A stretch of 64,000 nucleotides of DNA, from positions 130,883 to 194,882 of the forward strand of contig CAVVCO010000011.1 of the NCBI GenBank assembly GCA_963746735.1, given 5' to 3'. A model generated the notes under the pieces. The model was not told where the DNA came from and did not search any database. It saw nothing but the letters and a program-made list of their open reading frames with translations. The position numbers were made by a program, and so were the translations under genes. This document shows positions 19,080 to 28,562 of the stretch, one piece after another. Source of the stretch: CAVSWT01 sp963746735. GTDB taxonomy: Bacteria; Bacteroidota; Ignavibacteria; Ignavibacteriales; Ignavibacteriaceae. Within the stretch, counting starts at the first letter, position 1. Every line of letters begins with the position of its first letter.

Positions 19080-20294
19080 TTAATTTGTTGGTTTTTCCTT
19101 TATAGGGATTGAAGCAAAAAAATCATTATAAAATCTATCGGTGTATTGTGCCAGCAACTCTTCAATCCTATTTGGATCTTTAGAGGAAAAAACTAGCCCA
19201 GCATGATTTTTCTTTTTCATTCTCCACACAATTTCAGGATCATTATAGGAATTTAGATCCGGATATTCCTGTTTAGCTAATGAAATAATTAATCCGGCAC
19301 ATAATTTTTTAACTGCAGAAATTTTATATCCATTTTGATCTCTTCTAATTTCAATTTTTGCCCATTCCCTCCAAAGATTTATTCCTGATGCTGCCTCAAC
19401 TAAGTCAGCTATGTGCGCGCCTCCGACTCTTGCCGAAGTTTCTAAAAAATATAATTTACCGTCTTCTTTTCCCTTTATGAATTCTGTGTGTGAAACGCCG
19501 TATTTAAGTCCTAAAGCTTTTAAAACATTTTTATTAATTTGAAGTAAATTTTTTTCATCCTCAGAACCTCGAGCAACAGTTCTGCTGGAAAATACCCTTC
19601 CTTCATGTGCGACTTCCATTGGCGGCAAGCCGTATTTACTGGCAATTGAAAATTGAACTTCATTTTGCCAAATGATTGAATCGACGTGAAAAATTTCTCC
19701 AGGGATAAATCTTTCTAAAAGATAAAATGACTGCTTGTCTCCAAGCTGTTCGATGGTCTGCCAGAGTTCTGAATTGTTATTAATTTTTTTTATTCCAATT
19801 GCACCTGCTTGAAGTCTCGGCTTTAATACAAATGGCGGATTATATTTTGATAAAAATTCTTCAATCTTTTTATAATTAAGAATATGTACAAACTCGGGCA
19901 AAGGAATTCCTTCTTCACTTGCGCGCATTCTCATTGCAAGCTTATCGCGGAAATATCTGGCTGTTGTTTCACCCATACCAGGATTGCGCAAATGTTCTCT
20001 AAGAGTTGCCGCTTTTTCAACATCAAAATCATCAAGCGCAACTATTCTATCAATATTTTCTTTACGAGCTAAAAAACTAACGCCGTAAATAACATCATCC
20101 ATTTTCCATTCTTTATTATTGTCCGGGATATAAAAAGTTTCGTCAATACTTTCTTTTGGCCAATCGGCATGCTCAAGACTTTTTGAGGTAAGAAGAATAA
20201 CCCGGCATCCTTCTTCCTTGCATTGCCGCATAAAGTCGGCACCTTTTTCATAACTTGCGATACACAAAATTGTTAAGGGATTTGAAGTACTCAT
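19080..20294 (-). CDS. ATP-grasp domain ligase-like protein
   Basis: 404 residues. An N-terminal pre-grasp Rossmann part (1-100) is followed by the ATP-grasp core (about 110-305), with FVLKPRLQAGAIGIKKI in the glycine-rich loop region, FIPGEIFHVDSI and FLETSARVGGAHIADLVE, the last carrying the Mg-binding E/N-equivalent residues and the RxGG of carbamoyl-phosphate-synthase-like enzymes. The family ligates a carboxylate to an amine or thiol via an acyl-phosphate. No neighbour indicates the substrate; it seems to be a monocistronic unit convergent with the receiver gene. Confidence 0.78.
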   Translation of the reverse strand: MSTSNPLTILCIASYEKGADFMRQCKEEGCRVILLTSKSLEHADWPKESIDETFYIPDNNKEWKMDDVIYGVSFLARKENIDRIVALDDFDVEKAATLREHLRNPGMGETTARYFRDKLAMRMRASEEGIPLPEFVHILNYKKIEEFLSKYNPPFVLKPRLQAGAIGIKKINNNSELWQTIEQLGDKQSFYLLERFIPGEIFHVDSIIWQNEVQFSIASKYGLPPMEVAHEGRVFSSRTVARGSEDEKNLLQINKNVLKALGLKYGVSHTEFIKGKEDGKLYFLETSARVGGAHIADLVEAASGINLWREWAKIEIRRDQNGYKISAVKKLCAGLIISLAKQEYPDLNSYNDPEIVWRMKKKNHAGLVFSSKDPNRIEELLAQYTDRFYNDFFASIPIKEKPTN

Positions 20295-20493
20295 AGTGTT
20301 CTCTTATAATTTGGTGTATTTTAGTTTTTTATTTGATGAGAGGCAAGAGGAATAATTATTTTAAACTTAAGAAATAGGTTGCAGTAGAATTGATTATAGC
20401 TTATGTTAATTTTTAAAGAATAGCCAAAAAATACTTTAACGCTTATTTCAAACTTCTAAATAAAATATTGAAAATTATTTAATAGGAACTGAA

Positions 20494-20970
20494 ATGAAAA
20501 TATCTTTTACGGCTCTTTTAATAATAACAGCAATTCTATTATTCAATTCCTGTAAATCTTCGGTTGATGTTGAAGCTGAAAACAAAAGGCTGCTGGATAC
20601 AGATAAAAAATTTTCGCAGACTTCAATTGAAAAAGGTTCTGCAGAAGCATTCAATTTATATTTAACAGATGATGCACTTGAACTACCTGCCGGGAATGTT
20701 CCGATTATTGGAAGAGCAAATATTTATGATTCCATGAAAGTAGGGCAGCATGAATACGAATTAAGCTGGGTCCCGCAAAAAGCAGAAGTTGCGGTGTCGG
20801 GAGATCTAGGATACACCTGGGGCAAATACATGGTTAAATTTAATGACCAGAACGGAAATGAAATTACAAGTCACGGTAAATATTTGAACATTTGGAAAAA
20901 GCAGCCAAACGGCGAATGGAAAGTTGCTGTGGATATGGGAAATAAAGATCCTAAGCCGGCGAGTGATTAA
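20494..20970 (+). CDS. SnoaL/DUF4440-like lipoprotein
   Basis: 158 residues. MKISFTALLIITAILLFNSCKSS is a lipoprotein signal with lipobox LFNSC (Cys20). Residues about 30-155 match the small alpha+beta NTF2/SnoaL-like fold: an early helix with DTDKKFSQTSIEKG, then the strands DLGYTWGKYMVKF and GKYLNIWKKQPNGEWKVAVDMGN, the usual DUF4440 ending. These domains bind small ligands or act as accessory folds; no catalytic residues are obvious. It is monocistronic by context. Confidence 0.78.
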   Translation: MKISFTALLIITAILLFNSCKSSVDVEAENKRLLDTDKKFSQTSIEKGSAEAFNLYLTDDALELPAGNVPIIGRANIYDSMKVGQHEYELSWVPQKAEVAVSGDLGYTWGKYMVKFNDQNGNEITSHGKYLNIWKKQPNGEWKVAVDMGNKDPKPASD

Positions 20971-21011
20971 AATAGTATATTTGAAAATAATTTTGGTTTT
21001 TATTTCTAAGA

Positions 21012-21527
21012 TTATTTGCCATTACCCAAAGTTATATTGACGTCAAAACCAGCAAAACTTCTTTCGAAATTTAGATTTGCAAATAAGTCCAAACCTAATC
21101 CAATTTCATTTGCTATTCGAAATAATAATTGTATATCACTTTGTACCCCAATAGCTGTGAAGTTATTAACAAGATTATTCATTTTTTTCTTCCCAAATAT
21201 ATATGATGGTCCTATAAAGAAGGTTGTTTGAAACCACTCTGATTGTAGTCTTTTCCCTATTGAAGCATCTATAGACCGATACACAATTCCATGACTTCCC
21301 GGCGTTAAATTATTAGCAAGAAATGACTGATCTTTTAAGAGATAATTTACTTTGTAAAATTTGTTTCCTATAGAAAAGCAATAATTAAAATTTGCAGTCA
21401 AGTCTCTATCTACCCAAGCACCAATAGTGATCCAGTATTTAAAAGAGTTGTCGATTTTTTGTGCGTAGATTGAATACGAAGCTAAAATGAGAAAAGGGAT
21501 AATATAAATCTTTTTATTCATTTGCAT
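21012..21527 (-). CDS. Small outer-membrane beta-barrel protein, unknown
   Basis: 171 residues. The N terminus MQMNKKIYIIPFLILASYSIYAQ is a signal peptide. The rest is made of alternating hydrophobic/polar strands ending in DVNITLGNGK, compatible with an 8-stranded barrel, though a terminal aromatic residue is lacking. It follows the SnoaL-like gene convergently with no operon partner. Function unknown. Confidence 0.55.
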   Translation of the reverse strand: MQMNKKIYIIPFLILASYSIYAQKIDNSFKYWITIGAWVDRDLTANFNYCFSIGNKFYKVNYLLKDQSFLANNLTPGSHGIVYRSIDASIGKRLQSEWFQTTFFIGPSYIFGKKKMNNLVNNFTAIGVQSDIQLLFRIANEIGLGLDLFANLNFERSFAGFDVNITLGNGK

Positions 21528-21617
21528 TTTAAAACTTCAATAGTTTAAAAACAGTTTGAATATAAATAAAATTCTGTACTTATCCTTTTCCCGGCTAAAT
21601 AGTTAGTTTCATAAAAC

Positions 21618-22786
21618 TCATTCTGCTCTTAAGGCATTAACAATATTCAATCTTGCAGCACGGATTGAGGGAAGCACTCCTCCCACAAAACCCATTACAA
21701 TAGCAAATATTAGTGATACAATTATAATAAGCGGGTTCAGTGCAAATGAAAATGCAATCTCAGAAAATGATGTAAAGTTCAAAACCGATATAGAAATGAA
21801 TTGCAGAAAGAATGCAATGAATAATCCAATAACTCCGCCGACAATTGAAATAGCTTCTGACTCAGTTAAAAATGCAAGCAATATGCTTCTTCTGCTGAAT
21901 CCAAGTGAACGCAAAGTCCCAACTTCAACTGTGCGGTTTGCAACTGTAGAATACATAGTTATCATTGCACCGATGGTGGCCCCAAACTAAATATAACAGT
22001 TATAAAAATTCCAACTATGCTTATAAAAGTAGCTAAAGCAGACGATTGCTTTTCAAAATAATCTTTCTCAGTATCCGCTTCAAATTGCTGTAATCTTTTA
22101 TCAGTTTCAAATGCTCTATTAAATGCATCAAAGTTTGCGGCATCATCAAGTTTAAGAGTAACGGAGGAAACTGTGTTGCCCCGGTTGAAAGCACTAAGCA
22201 ATTGTTTTGCATCTCCCCAAAACTCGGAATCGAATGCGCTGCCGTCGGTAGAGAAAACTCCAACTACTTTCCAATAATCACCGGCAATTTTAATTGATTG
22301 TCCAAGTTCTGCACCAACAATATTTTTTGTAACATTTTCACCGACAATTAATTCTCTTAAGCCAAAGTGAAACATTCTTCCTTGAATGATTTTCACTTGC
22401 GGCCTTATTTGTAAAACTGTAGGTGATACACCACGAACTGTAACGTTGCTTAAACCGCCTGTAATTTTATCAAGATTAATAATTACAACCGGTTCATAGC
22501 TGATCAATGGAACTCCATCTGCACTTTTTGCAATATGCGGCAAAGTGCTTATAATATTTTGAGTGTTGCCATCAACTAAACTTGAGATTTCGCCGTTAGC
22601 TGCTTTTCTTGTAATCATAACATTGCCGTCAGTTCCGGAAGATCTTAATGTTTTTTGAATTCCGTTTGCCATCATAAGTACAGCAGCAAACACAAATACA
22701 ACCATTGCAATACCGGAAATTGTAATTACGCTAGTAAGCTTTCTCGTTGTGAAATTTTTAATAATATATTTTAAAGGTATTTTCAT
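21618..22786 (-). CDS. MacB-type ABC transporter permease (FtsX family), one frameshift
   Basis: About 389 residues when restored. N-terminal helix, periplasmic MacB_PCD region with LRELIVGENVTKNIVGAELG, then an FtsX domain with three helices: ALATFISIVGIFITVIF, MITMYSTVANRTVEVGTLRSLGF and a C-terminal SIRAARLNIVNALRAE. The frame breaks at the CCCC run at 21980-21983; one more base restores IFSLGATIGAMITMY, a hallmark of the family. Last gene of the ABC operon. It is separated from its sister permease gene by the inserted four-helix-bundle gene, so two permeases, one ATPase and one adaptor probably form a MacAB-like exporter. Confidence 0.87.
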
Positions 22787-22803
22787 TTAAGCTCCTTTAA
22801 AAG

Positions 22804-23332
22804 GTCAAAAGTCAAAATTCAAAAATCAAAATCTTCAATGAACTGATAATTTTCATTTGAAATCAAAATCATATTATCTGAATCTTCTGCTCCATATTTT
22901 ACATATTTTTCTTTTACTTCATTAGCATTTATCTTTTTTAACTTTATAATAATTGATGCAACTATCTTTCGATATTTCATCAACTTCTGATAATAATCCA
23001 TTTATTTTATCTTTATCTATTTTTAATCCGTCTCTTATTAAACACAGCCAATATTTAGTTTCGTTTGAAGACTTAAGTGCTATCTCATAAAATTTTATAA
23101 AATCTTTTTTGGAATGAGCGGCTCTTGCTTCAACTAAATTAGCTCCAATGGAAGTCGCTGATCTTAGTAATTGACTTATCAAAGAATAAAAAACGGTTTT
23201 AATTTTTATTGAATCAATCATCTGAATTACATTTAACGAAAAATAATATGAACGTTTTTTTATATCTATAAATTCTTTTTCTTCCATTTTAATTTCTCCC
23301 TTATATTTTTATTAATCTTTTTGACTTTTGAC
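22804..23332. mobile_element. Four-helix-bundle insertion flanked by 14-bp inverted repeats
   Basis: GTCAAAAGTCAAAA at 22804-22817 and its exact reverse complement at 23319-23332 bracket a single gene for a four-helix-bundle (23S rRNA intervening-sequence) protein, between two permease genes that are otherwise consecutive in a MacB-like operon. The boundaries fall in the short gaps either side of the gene. This layout looks like a small inserted cassette. No transposase is present and no target duplication was established. Confidence 0.5.
22819..23287 (-). CDS. Four-helix-bundle protein (23S rRNA IVP / S23 family), one frameshift
   Basis: About 155 residues after correcting one extra base in the TTT run at 22967-22969 (reads SEVDEISK then IVASIIIKLK). 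The family shows in VFYSLISQLLRSATSIGANLVEARAA, DFIKFYEIALKSSNETKYWLCLI and the final amphipathic helix. The C-terminal tail beyond about residue 125 (YVKYGAEDSDNMILISNENY) is an addition. Members occur inside 23S rRNA intervening sequences, as orphan genes, and as accessory proteins of diversity-generating retroelements; they bind nucleic acid as pentamers. No rRNA or reverse transcriptase is nearby. Its location in a transporter operon suggests insertion rather than function in export. Confidence 0.82.
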
Positions 23333-23343
23333 ATTTGACTTAC

Positions 23344-24504
23344 TTATCCAACAAATCTAAACCCATCAACAATCTTTGTGCTCAATGCTCTTTGAATAGG
23401 GAATATGGAAGATGCAACACCAATTAAAATAGCCGCACTAACCGCAAAGACTAAAGTTATCGGTTCAATCTCAAAAACCGGGAAAAATCCTTTAGGAATA
23501 ACCTGGCTAATTCCTTGGACTAAAGGAAATGTTAGAAGTAATCCTAGTATACTTCCTAAAACAGCTATAAACATTGATTCTCCGAGTATTAAAGCTGCAA
23601 TATGTTTTGCAGAAAAGCCAAGTGTTTTTAGAACAGCATATTCACTTGTTCTTTCTCTTGCTGCCATTATCATTGTATTGCCAAGCACCAGCATAATTAT
23701 TCCAATAATTACGAATGACATAACATTCATTGAAGTAAAAATAGAGCTGTATGCTGATATGAATGAAGCCTGGAATGCCCGTTCCGTTTCGGTTTTGGTT
23801 TCATTAGCTGAGTTCTTAAATAAAGCATCTACCTTGTCGGAAATAACAGCTGCTTGATCCGGGTTCTTAATTTTAATTATATACCAGCCAATATCATTTT
23901 CTCTTCCTGGAAATTCCTGTTTCATTCTTTCATTTAAGTATTCCCAATGAAAAAACATTTGTGTTGCATCAGTTGATTTATCGCGCGGTTTATAAATTCC
24001 TCTAATTACAAAATCCCATCTTCCCGGATAAATATCTCCCTCGAGAGTCATGTTCTCGCCAACTTTTAAATTATATTTTTGAGCAATAGATTCTCCAATT
24101 ATGCAAGAATTACGTTCGTTTTTAAAATTTTTAAGCTCTTGTTTACTTAAAAGATATTCAGGATATAAATCAAAAAAAGTATTACCATCAATTGCCAGTC
24201 TGGAAAAGAAATTACTTTTATCTATATAAACACCGCCAAACCAATTTGCATAAGATACCTCTTCAACCCCGGGAATATTTTGAATTTTTTCTTTATAAGC
24301 ATATGGAAGGGGAAATATAAAAGATACCGCCTGTCTTGTTACAAGCCTTGTTGTTGATGATGCATCAAGGCCTGCATGCCATGCTGTAACTACCGTACGC
24401 AAAATACCGAATGCAATTAAAGCCACAGCTATTCCAAGTATTGTTAAAGCAGTTCTTAATTTATGACGAATAGAATTTTTTAATATTAATTTTAAAACTT
24501 TCAT
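23344..24504 (-). CDS. MacB-type ABC transporter permease (FtsX family)
   Basis: 386 residues, intact. N-terminal helix after KNSIRHKLRTALTILGIAVALI, a large periplasmic domain (about 45-245), and three C-terminal helices with TMIMAARERTSEYAVLKTLGF, the FtsX signature, and a final SSIFPIQRALSTKIVDGFRFVG. Eight bases follow the ATPase gene stop, so the genes are co-transcribed. Together with the second permease, ATPase and HlyD-like adaptor it probably exports or senses a peptide, lipid or antibiotic at the envelope. Confidence 0.88.
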   Translation of the reverse strand: MKVLKLILKNSIRHKLRTALTILGIAVALIAFGILRTVVTAWHAGLDASSTTRLVTRQAVSFIFPLPYAYKEKIQNIPGVEEVSYANWFGGVYIDKSNFFSRLAIDGNTFFDLYPEYLLSKQELKNFKNERNSCIIGESIAQKYNLKVGENMTLEGDIYPGRWDFVIRGIYKPRDKSTDATQMFFHWEYLNERMKQEFPGRENDIGWYIIKIKNPDQAAVISDKVDALFKNSANETKTETERAFQASFISAYSSIFTSMNVMSFVIIGIIMLVLGNTMIMAARERTSEYAVLKTLGFSAKHIAALILGESMFIAVLGSILGLLLTFPLVQGISQVIPKGFFPVFEIEPITLVFAVSAAILIGVASSIFPIQRALSTKIVDGFRFVG

Positions 24505-24512
24505 ATTGCTCC

Positions 24513-25183
24513 TTAAATAAGCTCGCCTTTTTCAAGATGTTTAATAATTGTAGCTCTTTCTGCAGCATGAGGATCGTGAGTAACCATTACAATTGTTTTA
24601 TTAAATTCTTTATTTAGTCTTTCCATTAAAGTTAAAATTGCGTCTGCAGAATTTTTATCAAGATCTCCAGTCGGCTCATCGGCAACTAAAATTAATGGAT
24701 CAGTAACAATAGCTCTCGCAATTGCCACACGCTGTTCTTGTCCGCCTGATAGCTGTTTCGGTGAATGATACATTCTATCACCAAGCCCGACAATGTTTAA
24801 TGCAGTTTCTGCCTGCTGTTTCCTTTGAGCTTTATTTAGATGAGTAAGCAGCAAAGGAAGCTCGACATTTTCAAAGCCGACAGTACCGGAATTAAATTAT
24901 AAAACTGAAAAATAAATCCCACGTTTGATGATCTCCATTTTGCCAATGCTGATTCACCTAATTGCCCGATATTAGTATCACCGACAATAATATCGCCGCG
25001 TGTAGGTTTATCAATTCCGGCAATTAAATTTAGAAGTGTAGTTTTGCCGGAACCGGAAGGCCCCATCAACGCAGTGAATTCACCTTCTTTAATATTTAAA
25101 TTTATGTTTGATAAAACCGGAATCTCAAGGCTGTCACGCCAATATGATTTTGAAAGGTTTTGTATTTTGATGATGTCACTCAT
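24513..25183 (-). CDS. ABC transporter ATPase (MacB/LolD type), one frameshift
   Basis: About 223 residues when restored, standard for LolD/MacB-type ATPases. Walker A is GPSGSGKTT, Q-loop is FIFQFYNLIP, signature is LSGGQEQRVAIARA (Q-E-Q instead of the usual Q-Q-Q), Walker B is LILVADEPTGDLD, H-loop is VMVTHDP. The frame breaks at the AAA run at 24873-24875; adding one base gives SAFENVELPLLLTHLN, the expected continuation. It supplies ATP hydrolysis to the two adjacent FtsX-type permeases. Confidence 0.9.
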
Positions 25184-25220
25184 AAGTATTCTTTCGAAAT
25201 TATTATAATCTAAATATTAA

Positions 25221-26413
25221 TTATTGTTTAACATTTACTTTTGTGCCGTCTTTAATGTCTTCGGTTACTTTTTCAATTATTCTATCGCCGTCCTGCAGCC
25301 CTGACTTTATTTCATCATAATTATTTAGTTCTCTTCCTTTAACAACTGGCACTTCAACTGCTTTATCATCTTTCACTTTAAATACTACATCCTTGCCGCC
25401 TCTAGTAACAATGGACGTAAAGGGAACAACAAGCACGGGTTTTTCATTCTGTTCGTCTTTTGAAATTGGCTTAGTGAAGAAAGAAACTTTTGCACTCATT
25501 TCCGGCAAAACGTTTTCATCATAATCTTTAAATCCAACCTTTACCATTATGGTTGCTTTAGAGCGGTCTGCTGTTGGAACTATCTTAGCAACATATCCTT
25601 CATAATTTTTTTGAGGATTTGCATCAAGAGTAATTTGACAAGGCTGATTGATTTTTACTTTTTCAATATTAGATTCGGAAACATCAGCTTCAACTTGAAG
25701 CGAACTCATATCTGCTAATGTAACAACCGCACTTTTAGCATTAACACTTGCGCCAAATGGAGCAACAATTTCACCGACATCTGCATCTTTTGTTAAAACT
25801 GTTCCATTAAAAGGTGCACGGATAAGAGTATTTTCAATATTTACTTCCTGTGCCTGCACATTTGCTTTTGCAACATCAATTGTGAGCAAGCACCTCTTAA
25901 ATAAGCTGCTTCAGCTTGATCAACTTGCATAGGTGTTGCAGAACCGGTTTTAAGCAAAGCTTTCTGTCTTTTATAATTATTGTCTGCATCTTTCAAATCC
26001 GCTTCGGCAAGTTTTAAGTTTGCTTTTGCTGCTGCTAATGCAGCTTGAATATCATTGTCTTCAAGCCTTCCGATTATTTGTCCTTTTTTAACTTTGTCGC
26101 CTTCAACAACTCCAAGATAAACAAGCTTGCCGGTTCCTTTTGATGCAATGGAAGCTTTACGCTGTGCAACAACATATCCGTTTGCTGTTAATGTTGCTGA
26201 TGATTGCGCAGGCGATTGCATTACTGCAGTTGTTAATTGTACATCAATAGCAGGATTAAATATCGAATTGTAACCCCATATTGCGGCAATTAATATTAAT
26301 ACAATAATAATTATGGTAACAATTAAATTAATCTTTTTGCCTCTGGCTTCAGGATTTTTCGCCTGAGTTCTGTCTATTCTTAAAGAGGATAAATCATTGT
26401 TTTTATTGTCCAA
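25221..26413 (-). CDS. HlyD/MacA-type periplasmic adaptor, one frameshift
   Basis: About 397 residues when restored. An N-terminal anchor helix (about 27-50) is followed by a lipoyl half-motif (GTGKLVYLGVVEGDKVKKGQ), a coiled-coil hairpin (AAKANLKLAEADLKDADNNY), the second lipoyl half (NTLIRAPFNGTVLTKDADVG) and beta-barrel/membrane-proximal domains. The frame is lost near 25879-25881, where one missing base would connect LRGACSQ to IDVAKANVQAQ. First gene of the operon. It would link the inner-membrane permeases to an outer-membrane channel; no TolC-like gene is in the window. Confidence 0.88.
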
Positions 26414-26512
26414 AATAATGCTCTCAGTTTTTTTTGTTAAATGTTTATATGCTGCACAAAGCCAGTTACTTATAGAAACAGGGTTTGCTGCTTCTAACTT
26501 ATTAAATCTGCA

Positions 26513-27064
26513 TCACCAGTTCATTTTTTTTTTTAAAGATGTGATATGAGCAAGATGATGATTGCAATGCCATGAATAAGTAGCAACGAATTCATTTAAA
26601 GGAAACAAATTTGTTTGCTCAGGATGAAAATATCTTTTCTTTAAATCATCTTCTGAAAATTTTTAAAACCATCACCCATCTTTTATGAAACGGTTCAAGC
26701 AAATGAAGAGAAATATTTATATCACTTTTTGAATCAACCAACTCAGCCCAGAGGCTTGGAATAAGGTTTGATTGCCGGATCAGTTTTCTGTTAAAACCAA
26801 CTTCATTCTTACATATGCATTAATGTGACTGTCAGCTACGTGATGAACAACTTGTTTAATTGTCCAGCCGCCGGGACGATATTTAGTATTCAATTGTTCT
26901 TCATTAAGATTAACGACTTCCTTTTTAAGCTTTGCAGGAAAAGATTCAATATTAAAAATAAAATCATTAAATGATATTAGCATCCGGCTTATATTTAAAT
27001 CTTCCAATAGGATATCTTAATTTGTTAAGTTCTTCTTCAGTTATTCATAATTTTCATTATTCAT
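26513..27064 (-). pseudogene. YfiT/BstA-type DinB-superfamily protein, at least four frame breaks
   Basis: Read across frames on the minus strand from ATG at 27064: TEEELNKLRYPIGRFKYKP, then PGGWTIKQVVHHVADSHINA, then LWAELVDSK, LLEPFHKRW and a final WHCNHHLAHI. This is the order and content of the YfiT bacillithiol-transferase-like DinB family (about 170-180 residues), with the metal-binding histidines in VVHHVADSH and HHLAHI. The frame is lost soon after the start, near 26980, near 26790 and again in the last third. Several breaks in a short gene make real decay possible, but the amino-acid signal is so well kept that base-call errors are equally likely. Confidence 0.6.
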
Positions 27065-27278
27065 TTTTAATCCTTAAAAATTTTAATGCTAAAATTATCA
27101 ATTTCTTAACAGATAACATTTTTAAATATGTTTATCTTCAAAAGAAAAAAACTAACGGTCGTATTGTTTTATGAAAGGTGAAACTAAAAGTTAATTGTTA
27201 AAATAACTAAAATTATTTTTAATTCTACTTTCATCATTAACTAAGTATTATTTTAATATTATAAATCACATTAAAAAG

Positions 27279-27499
27279 TTAGTCAGGTAATTCTTCACAA
27301 GAAAATCCAAGCTGGTTTATTTTATTAATATTATTTCCATTTCAATATTATTTCATCATTCAACTCTTAATACTTTATCAACATCTCTTAAGTCAATAGT
27401 GCTTCTTTTTATTTGAGGAAATTTTGACAAAAGAGAATTTACTTTTGTAACATCATAATTAGAACTAACATTCGTTTTGAAAATTAATACGTTATTCAT
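27279..27499 (-). pseudogene. Small HMA-like protein, frameshifted
   Basis: ATG at 27497-27499 follows a GAGGAG ribosome site. The first frame gives 47 residues, MNNVLIFKTNVSSNYDVTKV to VDKVLRVE, then stops; another frame continues to INQLGFSCEELPD and TAA at 27279-27281. The combined protein of about 70 residues resembles the small ferredoxin-like HMA-type proteins of Bacteroidota that lack the CxxC metal motif. At least one frame disruption separates the halves. Function unknown. Confidence 0.45.
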
Positions 27500-27790
27500 T
27501 TTCTCCTCGCCATAATTCATTCTTTTTTTCAAATTAATTTATGCGAAATATTTTTACTGAAATATATTTTATAATTAACTGCATTTATAAATTAACTTCA
27601 TATTTTGAATTTTAGAAGGTGCAATTACGTCATTTTAAGGGGCAGATTACGGCAAAAAGCTTTTTAATAGTTATTATTTTTGCTCAAAATAAATTATTAA
27701 ACACATCGAAGGAAATTAAATCAGAAATTAGTTTGTTGATTTTTCAGAAGCTAAAAGTTATGTTGATGTTGAAAATAGGGAGAAATTCAC

Positions 27791-28342
27791 ATGTCCTCAA
27801 TATTAAAGTTTATATTACCTTTCATTTTAATTATTGCATTTAATATCCAAGCACAAGAATTACAAGACAGCGAAGAACAACAGCATATAAATCTTTCTCG
27901 ATATAGACTTCAAATGGGTTATGTAGATTTAATCAAACAAAATTTTGATTTTAAGTTTAAGCAATATTTCTTAAATATAAATTATAGAGCGAGTGGATTT
28001 GATGACTCCTCAAAAATATTTAAAGTTAAAATGTCATCTGAGATAGGGTCGAATTTTATGTTAAATAAAGATGAGTCGTGGTTAATTTTTTCTCCTTACG
28101 CAAAGTTTGGTCCTGAAATAAAATTAAACAATGATATATTTCTCGCAGGTAGTCTTGGTCTAGTTGCTGCATCAGCATTTGGAAAATTTGTTCCTTTTCC
28201 ATTTTGGGGAGTAAATAGTTTTTATCTAACACCAATGTCAGACCATATTAATTTAGAATTTGAAGCGGGATTTCATTCTTCATTTTTCTTTAGTACACCA
28301 ACTTATCTTGTTTATTTAACTGTTGGAATTTCAACAAAATGA
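27791..28342 (+). CDS. Secreted/outer-membrane barrel-like protein, unknown
   Basis: 183 residues. MSSILKFILPFILIIAFNIQAQE is a Sec signal peptide. The mature part is rich in aromatic residues and alternating strands (FKQYFLNINYRASGF, WLIFSPYAKFGPEI, FLAGSLGLVAASAF), ending VYLTVGISTK, consistent with a small barrel. GGGAG lies before the ATG. It stands just before the repeat-bearing leader of the lipoprotein genes. I do not recognise the family. Confidence 0.6.
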   Translation: MSSILKFILPFILIIAFNIQAQELQDSEEQQHINLSRYRLQMGYVDLIKQNFDFKFKQYFLNINYRASGFDDSSKIFKVKMSSEIGSNFMLNKDESWLIFSPYAKFGPEIKLNNDIFLAGSLGLVAASAFGKFVPFPFWGVNSFYLTPMSDHINLEFEAGFHSSFFFSTPTYLVYLTVGISTK

Positions 28343-28380
28343 ATATAGATTACCAAAATTTATAACCTGAATTATTCTAT

Positions 28381-28440
28381 TTCAGGCAATTAAATACAGT
28401 CTCCAGGCATTTGATTTTACTTCAGGCAATTACCTAACCT
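28381..28440 (+). repeat. Three direct repeats phased at exactly 20 bp
   Basis: CAGGCA-AT cores begin at 28383, 28403 and 28423: TTCAGGCAATTA, CTCCAGGCATTTG and TTCAGGCAATTAC, each in an exact 20-bp unit. Two helical turns of spacing would put the boxes on one face of DNA, as for an activator or repressor array. They lie about 125-180 bp before the lipoprotein start at 28563. TGGCAT-N5-TTAC at 28489-28503 downstream is a weak sigma54-like candidate. Confidence 0.5.
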
Positions 28441-28562
28441 CTATTAGTTTTAACCACTTAGATTCTAACACCAGCCATTGGCATAATTGTTACTCCTTTA
28501 CCGACAATGAAACTTGAAAAAACGAAAAACAATTTCAAAAACAAACATATAAGGAGTACAAA

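Noticed and set aside
22819..23287. Diversity-generating retroelement accessory protein (Avd-like)
   Set aside because: The four-helix fold is related, but no reverse transcriptase, template repeat or variable gene is nearby.
24513..25183. Programmed frameshifting in the ABC ATPase gene
   Set aside because: No slippery heptamer or downstream structure; the same kind of single-base loss in short homopolymers affects unrelated genes across the window.
27619..27843. Open frame of 74 residues before the secreted-protein gene
   Set aside because: Low-complexity hydrophobic reading without ribosome site; it overlaps the start of the better-supported signal-peptide gene at 27791.
28381..28440. Possible CRISPR-like array
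   Set aside because: Only three short units, 20 bp apart, with no spacers of regular length and no cas genes; better read as binding boxes.
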